From: Pachypanchax playfairii
Taxonomy: Eukaryota > Chordata > Actinopteri > Cyprinodontiformes > Aplocheilidae
Reading direction: 5' to 3'
DNA: 64,000 nucleotides
Assembly: GCA_006937955.1 (NCBI GenBank)
Contig: SSNP01000380.1
Span: forward strand, 20,521-84,520
Below are positions 13,938 to 27,103 of the stretch, piece by piece. The translations under genes were made by a program, and so were the position numbers. Below the pieces are notes generated by a model, which did not search any database, had not been told where the DNA came from, and saw only the letters and a list, made by a program, of their open reading frames with translations. The number at the start of each line of letters is the position of its first letter. Position 1 is the first letter of the stretch.

Positions 13938-16900
13938 GTCTTTAAGTGAATGTTCTTTATCTTTAAGAAAACAATAACATATTAAACATATTAAAAGTTC
14001 TATGTGTGCTCCTCTGTCCATTTTCATGTTCTTTATATTTAGTCTACTACATAACCTGCTTGTATTTGGATCTCTAAGAGCTAAAGGATTGATTGATGTG
14101 TGGACTTCTGCTAGTGATGGTGTGATAATAGTTTTATTATCATTCGGTATCCAAATGTGCATGAAATAATGAGAGGATTTGATACCTTGGTGATAGTCTG
14201 GTATTAAGGACCTGTTGATTTTATTATATACCAGCTAACATCATCATGATCATTACGTCGGCGCCGCCTGCATGATCCTTACATGATTGCCCTCTTCCAG
14301 CTAATGAAGCTCACTCAGTTCGCTGTGATACCTGTCACCCTGCCAAAGCCTCGCCTCGACTTGATTACCTCTGGTCCAAGTAATTTATTTATTTTCATTA
14401 AGAGAAACATTAGATGACTTTTCTTACCGGATACGGCAAATCCGTTAATGAACATGCCAGTTAAAATGAAGATGAAAGCAGCAGTTAATTATCTCCTCCA
14501 ACATTCTGCGGGACAGATTAATTCCAATAAAAAAACGGGAGAACTCATTACCGCAGGCTCGACTTGTCAATGTGTTGATCTGAGAAGCTGTTTACAGGGT
14601 TCATAGGATAAGAAATTAAATTGAAATGTAATTCAGGACCTCATTACAGCCGTCCCACCCTTATCTCAAACTTTTTTGGGGGAAAAAAAATCTATATTAA
14701 AATTTTTGTTATAACAACCAACCTTAACCAAAACTATGCATTCAACATCTGAGGATGAAGCATGTGACCACTGAGTCCAGAATAATGATGCTACTGTAAC
14801 TCTATAGGGATCCACTGTAGTGTAACAAATGAATCCCTGCAGCTTGGTCATAGGCACAAAAAGGTCAAACCTGCGCAAGCGTTGGTGCTTAAACCTCGAC
14901 AAAGCAGATTAAATGCATCCGTTCTTACAAAAGCCCTTTTCCTAAGAGTCAGTCATACATTACAACACCCTCCCTCCTCAGAAATACTTCAAAATAAAAG
15001 CACAGTTGAATACAAGTTTGATATCATTTTTTTTCTAATTGTTTTTGATTATTCATTTCACTAAGCATATCTGCTAGATAATCTCCTATAAAAACATCTG
15101 TATTTATACAAAATAAAGGGGTGAGTTTCAGTTCAAAGGTCTGAATCCAGTGTAAATGTACTCAGCTCCTGGTTCGTTATCAGAAGTTCCACCTGTGCAA
15201 CACAGAAAATGAGTTTTACTGTAACAGAAGGTCCTGAGCCAGCACAGCATTCATTAACAGATCCACCGCTATGACTGGTTTACCACCACTTTCTCTTGTT
15301 TTTCTGCGTAATCTTAAGATAAATGAGACAAAAACAAGCTTTTGGCTGCTTTGACTAATAGTGCCATTCATCTTGGGATCTAATATTCTTTATTGTTTCC
15401 AAAATAGTGGATGGTAGATGAAGTGGGAGGAGGGAATGCATTTAGAAAAACCTCCTGACGCTCTCTAAGCTGCATTAGAAGATCATCAAGTGCTGCATTG
15501 ATTGTGTAGTAGCCTCTCAGCTACGGGAGTTATATATTCAGATTCAGCAGGAAACTTTAGTTGTAAATAGAAAGCAAGTGTTGCTCTGAGGTCAACAGAA
15601 ACTCCTGACTATGCTGTGTATGAGAGTACGTAGGTGTATCCTCCAACCCAGAGGCTGTCTGTAAACTCGTTTACGACACAGATGGTGTTCTTTAGCATTC
15701 TCTCCTCGGTGCTTTGTGACATGCAGGTTGTCCTAACCTGCTCGCTCAGATGAGCTGAGCGCTAATGAAATGTGTTGGCCTAAAATAGCCCATTAACAAT
15801 GCAACACGTCTAATGGCGGTGATGAAAGAGGTTTGGGGGTGGCCCCTCTACGACTGGTAGCTGAAGTAATCAGTTTTCCCCTCGCCTCGCCGCCTCCCTC
15901 CACACCTTTTATCCTTGCTTCCTTATTGTCACTCCCACCCACTCTGCTGGGAACAGCAATGCAAGAGTCGAAGAGAGGTAAGAAACTCTGTCGTGTTACA
16001 TCATCGCAACCTCCAGCTCAGCTGAAAATTCATGCATTCAGCCTACTTCCCTCTCGAGCTGATCACTTAAAGAGGGGGGGACTTGTTTCATTAGAGCCCA
16101 GACTCTGATGGATGCAGGGGAAGTGAAAGGTGGCGAGGATGAAGGGCTGATGGTGCAGATGGATAAGCTGATGGGAAGAGAAGGGGAGGATGCTCTCTGT
16201 AATTGTTGGCCAGCGTGTTTAGTCATGGTCCTGGTAATCTCTGTTGACCTTGGCTGCTGTCTGGCTGGCTGGATTTCTGCAGTGCTGCATTAATATGCGC
16301 ACAGTTAAAAGATGGGCTCTCAGCCTGTCTTTGAATCTGTTTGCTGTCTGTCTGCCCCCCCCATCCTAACCCCAACCCCCCACCTTCTCTTTCCTCACTT
16401 TCATACGTTACTGGCAACCATCTCTCTCTCATCCATTTAGCTTGCCTCTTCCCATACTGTCTATAAAAGAATCACAGACTTCAGAATTTATGATGGCATC
16501 TCAATTAGGCTGGTGTCAGAATTTGGCAGACTGAGGGGGTTTTAGGGTTATTTTTATAGCATTCCTGCCTTATTAGATAATGTGCAGCCGAGCAAGATGG
16601 CAAAGACAAGAGAAATGGAAGGAGAGGAGGACTGACGGGATGCACAAGCCTCACATGAACCTTGATATTTTCTTTTTGTCTTGAACCGCATGCCTCAGAG
16701 TTCCATACATCATCTTCAGTAAAGCTCTTCAAAAACAGCTCTGAGGTCAGAGTTAGCAACTAATATCATTTGATTAATTGATGGACTTTCAGCTTACAGT
16801 GTGAAACACAAAAATAAAACAGAAAAAGAAAGCCTGTATCTACATCAGAATAACTAGGGACACTGCATTTCATCTAAACTGTCTGAGACAGGATATTAGT

Positions 16901-17377
16901 GCTGCTTAATCGTCGGTATTATAGCCTCAAAATTACTGTATCTACATTTGTGAAAACAGCATAGACCTTATACTGTAACAGCAGAGACACCAATAGATTT
17001 CTGTAATAAAGACTCTGCACAATGTGCCGTCACCTAATAAAACTTACCTTAAATTTTTAATACAAAGCTTTCAGCACTTTAAATCTCACCAGGTCCCGTC
17101 CTTACCGGTGCACTGGTCCATGATACGTTGTGATCAAGACACTTAAACAGTCTTATCTGCCAACACGGTTGTTGAAGTAGGTATTGACTTCTCTCACTGC
17201 TGAATTTGAACAAAGCACCCAGCTGATCGAGCGTGTTTATATGAGCCATGAAGCGTGAAACAAAACTAAAGTTCTGATACTGAACTGACCTGCCTGCAAT
17301 CCAGTTCTGTCACCAAACAGAAGTTTCATATGGTCACGATGTCCTTATCTCTGTATTGTTCTCTGTTAGTTTTTGTT

Positions 17378-17423
<46 letters not shown>
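17378..17423. repeat. (TAC)n microsatellite
   Basis: About fifteen tandem TAC units. It directly abuts the common fish repeat segment that follows, as often happens when a microsatellite grows from the tail of a retroposon. Confidence 0.95.
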
Positions 17424-17740
17424 GTCATTTAGCAGACGCTTTTATCCAAAGCGACTTACATTGAGAGAACATACAAGCAAGAAATCAAAGAGAAGGAAAC
17501 AATATAATGAGGCGGACTGTTTGGAGTCCAGTTTAATTCCGACGCTGATACATCATGTTTATCAATTTTTTATTTTTTTTTTGTAGAGATAAACTCCCAA
17601 ATCGCTATCATAAATCATAAATCAATTCCACATTAAGACTGAAAGTGTTCTTTAAAGAAGTGAGTCTTAAGTCTGCTCTTAAAAGTAGGTGCCGACTCTG
17701 AGGATCGGACCGAGTTTGGTAGGTCTGTGTTTGTTTTCAA
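17424..17740. repeat. Common teleost repeat relic (SINE/LINE-tail type)
   Basis: It starts with a segment containing TTAGCAGACGCTTTTATCC and AAAGCGACTTACA, a highly repeated motif in fish genomes that I associate with SINE/LINE 3' regions (V-SINE type is my best guess). Further along, 17650-17740 includes GTGAGTCTTAAGTCTGCTCTT and a GATCGGACCGAGTTTGGTAG block that also recurs in fish repeats. The link between the two blocks and the exact class rest on memory rather than alignment. Confidence 0.5.
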
Positions 17741-18637
17741 ACTTTCTCAAGGCTAACCTCGGCTCAAGCTCATTTGCTGTTTTTAACAGGAACTCAGGGA
17801 GATGACACCAGCAGACTCTGTTCAAGGGTTCGGTCTGACTGATATGCTCCAGCACCAGCTTTAGCATTTGTTCAATATTCAAGCCACTGCTTTTTATCTG
17901 GTGCAGTTCAGATATATTGTAGCTGTCTCAGTTTGACTTCCAGCCCTTTGCTGGGGTTCCAGTTGAAGTAGTCCGGGGGTTTGGGGTTGTGCCTGAGGAG
18001 AACTCTGCTGGCCATAAGAGCTCAACTTTAAATGCTCAGTCATGGAAAATGTTAAAAATTTCTTCTTCCTGTTTCCTGTGTCAACATAGATCCTGCATGA
18101 TTTTAACAAGCTGATGCAACCATCTGTTAACTAGTTTTTGATGCCAAAATAGCTTTTATTGATCTTTTTCAAGTGTTATAAGGTCTGTAGGTTGGAAAGA
18201 AACATAAATAACTGTAGAAATTATGTAAAAAACCCTAAAAAATCTGAATTTTTGTTATTTTTTCAAGCTTGGAAGTCATATAACTCATAACATCACAAAA
18301 GCCTAGTTCCAAGTTGTTTTTTAAACATTTTCAGATATGATAATAGAAAAACTGTGATATCCTTTTGCAAAATGAAACAGAAACGATTCATAAATATCAT
18401 TTTTTTCAAGTATTACAAAGAAACATGTTCCATGACAATAAGCCAAACTACATAACTCAATTATTTTAATTAAATTATGAAATTATGTTTAATTTCATGG
18501 CTATATTTTCATATTCTTAAAATATATTTTGAGTTGTCAAAGTAAAAACTGAGAGCTATAAAAGAAGCATAAGAGTATTTAATCCCATTTTAGGCTCTTT
18601 ACTATTTGCTTCTTATATCAAAAACAAGTTTTTGTCC

Positions 18638-18640
<3 letters not shown>

Positions 18641-18694
<54 letters not shown>

Positions 18695-19303
18695 GGTTTG
18701 TATTTCTGACCTCCTGGGGACCCATTTCCTGACTTTTACTATCTTTCTGGGGTCCGAGTGTTCTTGTGGGGACCGAAGCCTGGTCCCCATGAGGGGGACT
18801 CCCCTTTTTAGGGTTAGGGGTTAGGTTTATAGGTATGGTGTGAATAGAGTTTTAGTTAGTCTTAGGGTTAGTTATAGATCAGTAATGGTTAAGGTTAGGA
18901 AAAGGGTTTGGGTTAGGTATAAATCTAGTTACTAAAATCAATGGAAGTCAATGGACGGTCCCCATAAGGATAACAAAACACACTTGTGTGTGTGTGTGTG
19001 TGTGTGTGTGTGGGGGTTTGTATTTCTGACCTCCTTGGGACCCATTTCCTGACTTTTACTATCTTTCTGGGGTCCGAGTGTTCTTGTGGGGACCGAAGCC
19101 TGGTCCCCATGAGGGGGACTCCCCTTTTTAGGGTTAGGGGTTAGGTTTATAGGTATGGTGTGAATAGAGTTTTAGTTAGTCTTAGGGTTAGTTATAGATC
19201 AGTAATGGTTAAGGTTAGGAAAAGGGTTTGGGTTAGGTATAAATCTAGTTACTAAAATCAATGGAAGTCAATGGACGGTCCCCATAAGGATAACAAAACA
19301 CAC

Positions 19304-19360
<57 letters not shown>

Positions 19361-19643
19361 TATTTCTGACCTCCTGGGGACCCATTTCCTGACTTTTACT
19401 ATCTTTCTGGGGTCCGAGTGTTCTTGTGGGGACCGAAGCCTGGTCCCCATGAGGGGGACTCCCCTTTTTAGGGTTAGGGGTTAGGTTTATAGGTATGGTG
19501 TGAATAGAGTTTTAGTTAGTCTTAGGGTTAGTTATAGATCAGTAATGGTTAAGGTTAGGAAAAGGGTTTGGGTTAGGTATAAATCTAGTTACTAAAATCA
19601 ATGGAAGTCAATGGACGGTCCCCATAAGGATAACAAAACACAC

Positions 19644-19688
<45 letters not shown>

Positions 19689-19977
19689 GGTTTGTATTTC
19701 TGACCTCCTGGGGACCCATTTCCTGACTTTTACTATCTTTCTGGGGTCCGAGTGTTCTTGTGGGGACCGAAGCCTGGTCCCCATGAGGGGGACTCCCCTT
19801 TTTAGGGTTAGGGGTTAGGTTTATAGGTATGGTGTGAATAGAGTTTTAGTTAGTCTTAGGGTTAGTTATAGATCAGTAATGGTTAAGGTTAGGAAAAGGG
19901 TTTGGGTTAGGTATAAATCTAGTTACTAAAATCAATGGAAGTCAATGGACGGTCCCCATAAGGATAACAAAACACAC

Positions 19978-20020
<43 letters not shown>

Positions 20021-20036
20021 TGTGTGTGTGCGTGAG
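18641..20036 (+). repeat. Four-copy tandem array, ~293 bp unit separated by (TG)n
   Basis: Four nearly identical units have cores starting at 18692, 19012, 19357 and 19686. Copies 1, 2 and 4 are 293 bp. Copy 3 begins at the TTTG after its (TG)n tract and lacks the preceding GGGGG. Reading the copies against each other I saw one substitution, a T for G near 19036 in copy 2, and no internal indels. Periods of 320, 340 and 334 bp differ only because the (TG)n linkers vary. Each unit contains TTAGGGTTAGGGGTTAGG and further GGTTAGG variants resembling vertebrate telomere repeats. It also holds a perfect 8 bp stem (TGGGGACC / GGTCCCCA). The core resembles a dispersed fish repeat I recall, but here it forms a homogenised local array. 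Confidence 0.95.
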
Positions 20037-20643
20037 TTTGAAATGTTAGCCTCGTCCTATACACATCTGATATCTTTTGTTTTGACATTTGCTTCCATAG
20101 CAAACTGCAGCGATGAATTTTACATGCAGCTTCTTGGGTAGAGATTTATAGCCAACTCCTAAATACCACAAGGCTTGACAAGCCGCTTCACACACAATCT
20201 GATTCTGTATATTTAGGAGGCAAGAAAAAGCACGACTTTATTTACTGCGTTGTTTTCTCTTCCTCCTTCCGTTGGCGTTACGTTGGATTCATTTAGCATG
20301 TTCAACCACCTCTGTGGGTAATTTGTGTATTATGGATTACCCGTGTGTATTTTTGACTTTGATTTGTGTCAAGCTAACTGAGTGAGTGCGGCTAATTAGC
20401 AATCTTAACACTGTGTTTTTTTAAAATAATTTTTACAACAGCTCAGCAGAATTGAGGTTTGCGTGTGTAAGCGTTTATATGATGACTCAGTGAGTTCAAC
20501 TACAGTGATTGTTTTTGCTCTTGAAGTAAAAAAATCATCTTTTTATTTAACCTTTTTTGGGGCTTTTCGGCTGCAGCTCTCTGGTTTCTATAAATACGGT
20601 CATCCATCTAATGCAGCAAACACCGTTTTAATTAATCATGCAT

Positions 20644-20651
20644 ATGCAAAT
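20644..20651 (+). promoter_or_regulatory. Octamer (POU-type) motif in possible enhancer
   Basis: A perfect ATGCAAAT octamer lies next to TTAATTAATC, a homeodomain-type core, within an otherwise non-repetitive stretch. An octamer occurs by chance about once or twice in a window of this size, so this is only suggestive. Confidence 0.25.
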
Positions 20652-23600
20652 GGACACTCATAGTGCCAGGATCTCCATTTTCATTTTCCTGGCCTTTTTC
20701 CTTTCCTGCACAGCTACTTTTAAAAATGTTTTGCAACTGCACTAGGATTTATTGTGAATTGAATTTAAATTAAGTTCCTGATTTGCTGATACTGTGAGTT
20801 AATACTTAAAAAAATACTGTAATGCTTCTCTGCACCTAAACAACTAACAACTATTCACTCCTCGACTCTCCAAGCTTAGAGTTTGGATGTATTTGAAAGG
20901 AAAAGATGGGCCGCAGAGCAGGGTAATAGAATTTTTATACCCAGTTTCTAATTGGAGCCGAAAAGGATGGCTTATTTTGAGACAGGAAAATGAAGCGCTT
21001 GTTATCAGTCGGTTGGCTTTGGGGATCAGGGAATTACAGTTTGTGTGTTCAAAGAGTTGTTGTGTGTAATGACTGATGCATATACCTCTGTTTGTGTGTA
21101 CACCAGTGTGATTTTAAAGTGTGTGTGTGGTTATATAACCAGAAAGTAGTCAAGACTGGATTGAGCTTCAGTTTGTCTCTTTAATTCATAGTTGAAAGTG
21201 TTTCTGACCTAAATACGAGTCCTCGCTGTTTGTTTGAGTTTTGTTCATTTAGAATTAGCATTTATTACAAAACAGTGATGTTATAAATCTGGGAAGCTGT
21301 TCTGCTGCTTTTCGAGGGTCATTTGAAGACCGTTTGTGACGTTTACGCTCAAACCAGCTATTAATTATTCATAATTTGAAGCTTGTAGCTTGACTGGTAC
21401 AATAAATGACTCGCTTGTCATTCCAGATTTACACCATGAATAAGTCAACGTGGGATTTGTAGACGTGCTTCTTTCTATGTGAACTATAAGTGAAACTGTA
21501 ATTCAGAATTTTCTGGAATTTATTTATTTTTTTTGGACCATTTTTCACCAATACCTCTAAACGTTGGTCTGCAGATAATCTTCCTTCTCTACAGTTTCCT
21601 CTCAGCATCGTGTGATCCTCACTATAGATTAAATAAATCACTAGAAAATCCTACTTTCACTTTTGTTATAGCTAATGGAATTTTTTCCAAAGCGGTGACA
21701 TTTTGATTTCTAAAACCCGTCAATCAAGTCCTCGCATTAACGTACAAAACTTTTCTTTATGTGACGGATTTAGTCTGCAGCACGAGAAGCTTTGAAGCAG
21801 TAAAGCTTTCAGTGATGAGCGGATTTAACATTTTATCATACTGTCATCTCAACAACAAGTAAAAACATACTGTTGACTACTTTCAATTCTTCTAGTTTGA
21901 ACAAAGTTACGGCAGACTTCAAAATTCAGTAACAGCTGATGATACTGGACCTGCGATTTGGCTTGACTTATTCAGGCAGTGCAGTGTTGTTTATCCACTC
22001 CTTCCCTACAGCAGAGGTTTTTTTTAAATAAAACATTGAGTTAGTTATTTTATGTCTTTCAGAGTCTTTTGTTTTCAACTTTTAGGATAGAAAATATTAG
22101 TTTTAGAAAGAAAATGTAGCTAAATGTCATGATTTGCATCAGGTCCCAGTGCCACATTAAACAATCTGACACATTCTAATAAAATAATCAAAGGTAATTC
22201 AAATTTATAAGTATAATAATTAAAGTTTAATCTAATGCTTTAACGTCTCCTCTAAGAAAAAAGCTTTATTAAAAAAAACGATATTAATATTTAACTTTGT
22301 TTAAACAGCCTAACAGTTTTTTTTTATAGTTTTATAAACTTTATTTCATGTATTTTTTTCCCATGTTATATTCTGTGCACGTTTATGGAATCAAATGTGC
22401 TCTTTTAAATGTTGAGCAGAATGTCAAAGTATGAGGATACAACTCCAAATCTAATAAAGTTGGCACACTGTGTAAAATAGAAGGCATCAGTTGCAAATCT
22501 TAGAAATTAAGATTTTATTTCCATTAGAGCATAAACAAGTTGTCCAATGTTGAAACTGAGATATTTGACCTTTTCATTGAAAGTTTTTTGGCATTTTGGT
22601 AATAGAATATGGGTTTATGCAAGTTGCAAGTCATTGCCGATTAAGAATTTTAGTGAATTGTTTATTTACGAACCAGAAAACAAAAAAACCCCAAACGTTG
22701 GTTTAAAGAATTTAGAATCAGCCCCTAAAAACCATCTTACCCGTCTACATGGAGCCAACGTTGGTGTGTCTTTCTGCACAGAAACATGGAGATAAGTAAG
22801 AAATACATGTACATTATCAGGAAATATCCTCACCAGCTGTCACGGGCTTAACAATGTCCCAAAGAATGAGTGTGTTGTATCATATAATCCAGGTTGTAAT
22901 TGAATTGTAGCAGGGGTTTGGGTGGTAATCGATGTACAGCAGGTAGTTTGTGTGCCAGTGTTTGACAGTAATGTCCTCTAATAGGAAGCTCTGCCTCTGC
23001 TCTTGTTCCAGGCCACTAGGTCCGGATCCCCATCTGTGTGTTCTTCTGCTTAAAATGTTTGTGTGCTTTTCAGAAGTCTGTAATATTGGCAGGAATTGTT
23101 CAGCATGTCTTCTTGGCAAAACTCTGCATTCCTTTTAAAATGCTACTTTTTTTTGGATGGGGGGGGTTGGACGGACACTTTTAACCTTGAAGACCAATCT
23201 ATCCAAAAACTGAGTCACTGTCTTTGACTGATGAATTATTGGCGAAGGCCTCCAGTGATTTACAGCACAGATGCCCTTCCTGCTGTGGCTTCTGGAGACC
23301 TTACTGTCTGTCCTTGCTGATGTTGGAGCTTGAATCATTTCTCAATCATAATCTTCTTCCTTCCTCTTTCAGCGAGGCGTCTCTTCACTCGCCGACTCTG
23401 ACGATTGAATAGATGGAGGGTGAAACAGTGAGACAGAAGCAGATTACAAAAGGGAAGGAAAAGAAAGAGAAAGATTATCCTCTGGTTGTTAACTGTGTGG
23501 GAAAAAACTAGAGACAAAAAAAAATCTGGCCTGAGTTGACATATGAGATCTGGCACCAGCTCGCATCAGGACGCTCCCCACCGCTCGCGTTGTTACATAT

Positions 23601-24091
23601 TCTTACCATCTTATTATTTCACAGGCGGCTGACTCAGTAGCCGATGTGACAAGGCGCTCCATCCATCTGGCCACGCTCCATTTTCACCGCCGCTTATTTT
23701 GCGGGGGCATCGGAGCACAACGCCCAAATGGTGTGTTGGTGTCTGGAGTGGACCGGTGTGGTCTGAGTCACCGGTTTAGCAAACCCTCACCGCCATGATC
23801 CAGCACGGAGTAACAGGCTGCCAGTGGAAGGACTGTAGACTCTTTGGCCTGTGTGTGTTTGTGCGCGTGCATGTGCATGCGCATGCAAGAACGTTTAGAA
23901 AATGCTTGTCTTATGTGTGCAGTTGTCTGCAATGCAGCACTTGGACGTTTGTTGTTTTTTTTTTTCTTTTTTTTTCCGTCTTCAAGAGAATTGTTTATAT
24001 TACGGGTCTCGATGCCTCCTAAAGCTGTTTGTTAGATGAGAGGATTACTGGCACTGCAGGGAACAGAAGCATGATTCTCTGATGATATAGT

Positions 24092-24092
24092 A

Positions 24093-24129
<37 letters not shown>

Positions 24130-24130
24130 G
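24092..24130. repeat. (CT)n microsatellite
   Basis: A CT dinucleotide tract of about 39 bases with a single interrupting T, read directly. Confidence 0.95.
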
Positions 24131-26346
24131 TCATAATAAGACCATTTTTACATCTGCTTCCCAATAAATGAGCACAGAATGTGAGAAAATGTGGATAAAA
24201 AACATTTTTGATAGTTTAATACCTAAAAATGTACAACAGGAGGAAATATGTCATGTGATGCTGTTCAGTTTAGCTACATTTACAGCTTCAGTCAGGATCT
24301 TCACAGGTTGCAGTGTTTTGTTTTTTCTTTGCAGAAATTTTACATCTGTTAAGAGACAATAGCTCTAGTTGTAGAGCGTCTGGAACCTTTTGCATTTGTG
24401 AGTCAGCAAACTAGAACGTCTCTTGTGTGGTTATGTTCACTACGTGAATCAGCTATTTGTAAATCTTCTTCCAAAACTTCCACATATTAATTCAACGAAA
24501 ATGTGCATCTTTTACTTCAATTTTCTGTCTCAAGTTTGCGTCCTGTAGTTACGACCCAGTAAGAGAAAAACTTTATCAAGATTTGTGGCTGTGAGAAAAT
24601 CACATCACAACATCGCGTGACGCTGCGTGGCCACTGATTAATCAGTTATGTCCAAAAATTTCAATTGCTGCATATTATTTGCATCATCAACCACAGTAAT
24701 GACTGTTATCTAGCCATGATCCAACATTAACATGATGCACCTATGCTACGCTATAAACTCTGCACTGCTGCAATGATTTCATGTGTAACTGACGAAGTCA
24801 TTGCTCGTCTTTCTCATTCGTCCCATTCGTCCTATAAAATAACATTAACTACTTTTTATTCATCCTAGAAACAAAAATCTGGAAGAAATGAAGCTGCTGT
24901 TCTGGATGAGTTTATGTGAAAACGAGGAAAACTTGGAGCATAATGCCGAAAGCAAACGAGAGCCCTCTAGTGGCTGGGGATATTTTCTTTGTTTAAAAAG
25001 CACCATGTTTCTGTGTAGGTTAATAGGCGGAGACTAAATATCTATTTAAATGTCTGTTTTTCAACAGAAAAGTTTCTTAGAATTAATGCCGAGGCAATAA
25101 TGATATTTTTTGCAGGGTGATACTTGCTGCTGAGCCTATTAAATGATTGCAGTGACATTTACCTCCAGTCCTCCTCCCTGTTCCTCCAGCAGATAAAACA
25201 GTCCAATCTCTCGCCGTCTTTGCCTGCACTTTACTCATATGACACTTCATCTTCATTTCTTGTTTGTCTCCCTCTTCCAAACTTCCTCTCTTCTTTGACA
25301 GCCACCAGGCTGTTATTTATATGCAAATACTCGTATGTGATTGAGAAAGAGAAAAAAAAACCAGTCTTTTCCTTCTATCACAGAATAAACATTGCCTACA
25401 ATCTTGCAGACTCTCGCGTTCTGTATCAGATTCTGCCCCCCCGCTGATTGACCATGACCTCCAGAGGGAGCAGCGCCTGCTGTCTCTAATCACGGTTAAA
25501 TGCTGCTGGGGACAGGAAGCACAAGTTGTAGCTGATGGGAGAGGGAACTCCGTAGTCACTTGATCCTTTTAGTGAATAGAAAAAGAAAAAATGAGCATTC
25601 ATTAATGTTTTATTCATCCAGGTGGAAGATGTTGCATCTTACATCCCACAAAGACTCAGAAAATAATCAAACATTCAGTGATTTCAGTTATTTTTTGTTA
25701 ATTTTTATTGCAATAGAAAGTCAGTGTGTTGTTTATTACAGCTTTCCCTTCGCGACAGAAGCTGTAACAAATAGTTATTTACGCAAACAGCAGATTAAAG
25801 TATCCAATCACTGCAGACTTCACCTATATCACAAAAACAACAAACTGTGGGAATGTAATCTGACAGCAGATCATTCCAAGTCTGAGCTCTGTGCAGTTAG
25901 GCATGAAGTTAATCTTTCAATTTCAAATTGTAATCAACTAAAGTTCCCACATTCTCTTAATGCCTGAAATAAATTGTGCATTTTAGGTTCTGAGTGCTGA
26001 CTCACTAATCATGAAGTCACTTTTTGAGCACAACACTACGACTCAGATTTTACCTTGAAACAGGTAAATTAATTACAGAAGCACATAAAAACCTTTAAGT
26101 GTTAATTTATTCCAGGAGGAAACAGAACTTAGAGGCAAATTAAAACATTTTGTTTCAGCTTCAACTTCAATTTTTGGACAAATTATGCAAAACAAATTAT
26201 TAGTTTTAAAAATTCCAGGTAAAAAAGTCCAAAATATCAACTATGCCTCATAGAAATGAACAAAACTGTTTATTATTTATAGCCCAAAACTTTTAGATAC
26301 TAAAGAATAATAAAATAGATAAATAATTAGTGTCTGTGATGTTCTA

Positions 26347-26424
26347 ATGGTGCATTCACACCGGCCACTTTGTCAAAGTCAAGCAACGCTGATAACGCTC
26401 CAAATTTGACGTTTGAAGTTGAAG
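26347..26424 (+). repeat. 78 bp direct repeat, element terminus copy 1
   Basis: A 78 bp segment beginning ATGGTGCATTCACACCGG recurs at 27026-27103 with a few substitutions and no indel. Its first 20 bases recur again at 26431. It is probably the terminal sequence of the Harbinger-like element. Confidence 0.9.
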
Positions 26425-26430
26425 TTTGTA

Positions 26431-26450
26431 ATGGTGCATTCACACCGGCC
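26431..26450 (+). repeat. 20 bp terminal-motif copy
   Basis: This exactly repeats the first 20 bases of the 78 bp segment at 26347 and is preceded by GTA. It then leads into the left inverted arm, so it may be the true outer end of the inverted structure, with copy 1 as an adjacent insertion. Confidence 0.85.
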
Positions 26451-26619
26451 CAACCATCAACTTCATAAGCGGCAAGTTTACATGTAAAGTCTATGGTGGA
26501 CGGGCGTCAGACAGACGTCAACGGCTCTGCGGCGCTTCGTGAGCATTATGAGCGGCAACTTTTCAAGCTTTTCAAGCGTCAACACCTGAAAAGCTTGAAA
26601 AGCTAGAAAAGGTCAAAGT

Positions 26620-26937
26620 TCAGCTAGCTGAACTTTTCACGTTGATAACACTCTTGAAGCGGCATGTCAACCAATCAGAGCGTCTCATCGTAGTGACGTA
26701 AGACGTCACAGCACGTAGCCGGAAAGAAGCGGGATCAGCCAAAATGGAAGATAAATTAACCTCATCCAAACGTAGCTCCTGGAGCAAATGGTTAAACTCA
26801 CCAAACTCAGAACGCATCTGAAGAATGGGGTGTATCCACAAACGGCGCTGATGCACCCGACGTCGACGTTGTGTAGATCTATGAAGTAAATAAATCCAAG
26901 TCACTGTCTCAATATGATCCGCAATAGCGCCGAACAT
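26620..26937 (-). pseudogene. Harbinger-like transposase N-terminal fragment (left arm)
   Basis: A 105-residue open frame on the minus strand, identical in translation to the frame at 27196-27513 in the opposite arm. The central part, RRLWIHPILQMRSEFGEF then NHLLQELRLDE, resembles the start of PIF/Harbinger (HARBI1-like) nucleases, where a tryptophan-basic stretch is followed by GEFxxLxxELR. The catalytic DDE region is absent, because these proteins are normally about 350 residues or more. The tail after SSILADPASF has no family match and reads through element sequence. It cannot supply transposase activity by itself. Identification is from recalled family features, not a search. Confidence 0.6.
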
Positions 26938-27025
26938 CCCATAACAAAGGAAGGCCCGCCTTCGCGCTCTTTTTTGGTCAGGCTTTACGAGCTTTAATGC
27001 CTATGCGCTCTGACTGGCAGGCGTT

Positions 27026-27103
27026 ATGGTGCATTCACACCGGCTACTTTGTCAACATCAAGCAACGCTGATAACGCTCCAAATTTGACGTTTGAAGTTG
27101 AAG
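27026..27103 (+). repeat. 78 bp direct repeat, element terminus copy 2 (spacer)
   Basis: Near-identical to 26347-26424, and it makes up almost the whole 92 bp spacer between the inverted arms. Its presence in the centre suggests that two element ends meet at the axis of symmetry. Confidence 0.9.

Noticed and set aside
18602..19450. Repeated frames with Cys-Val or Thr-His runs
   Set aside because: They are translations of (TG)n tracts and the tandem array, not proteins.
18641..20036. Regularly spaced repeats considered as a CRISPR-like array
   Set aside because: The long element (293 bp) is the conserved part and the (TG)n linkers are simple sequence; the genome is vertebrate. It is a tandem repeat array.
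25560..25967. 135-residue plus-strand frame, among the longest uninterrupted ones
   Set aside because: No domain, no signal of codon use, AT-rich composition like the surroundings, no flanking splice logic. Length is expected by chance in 64 kb of AT-rich DNA.
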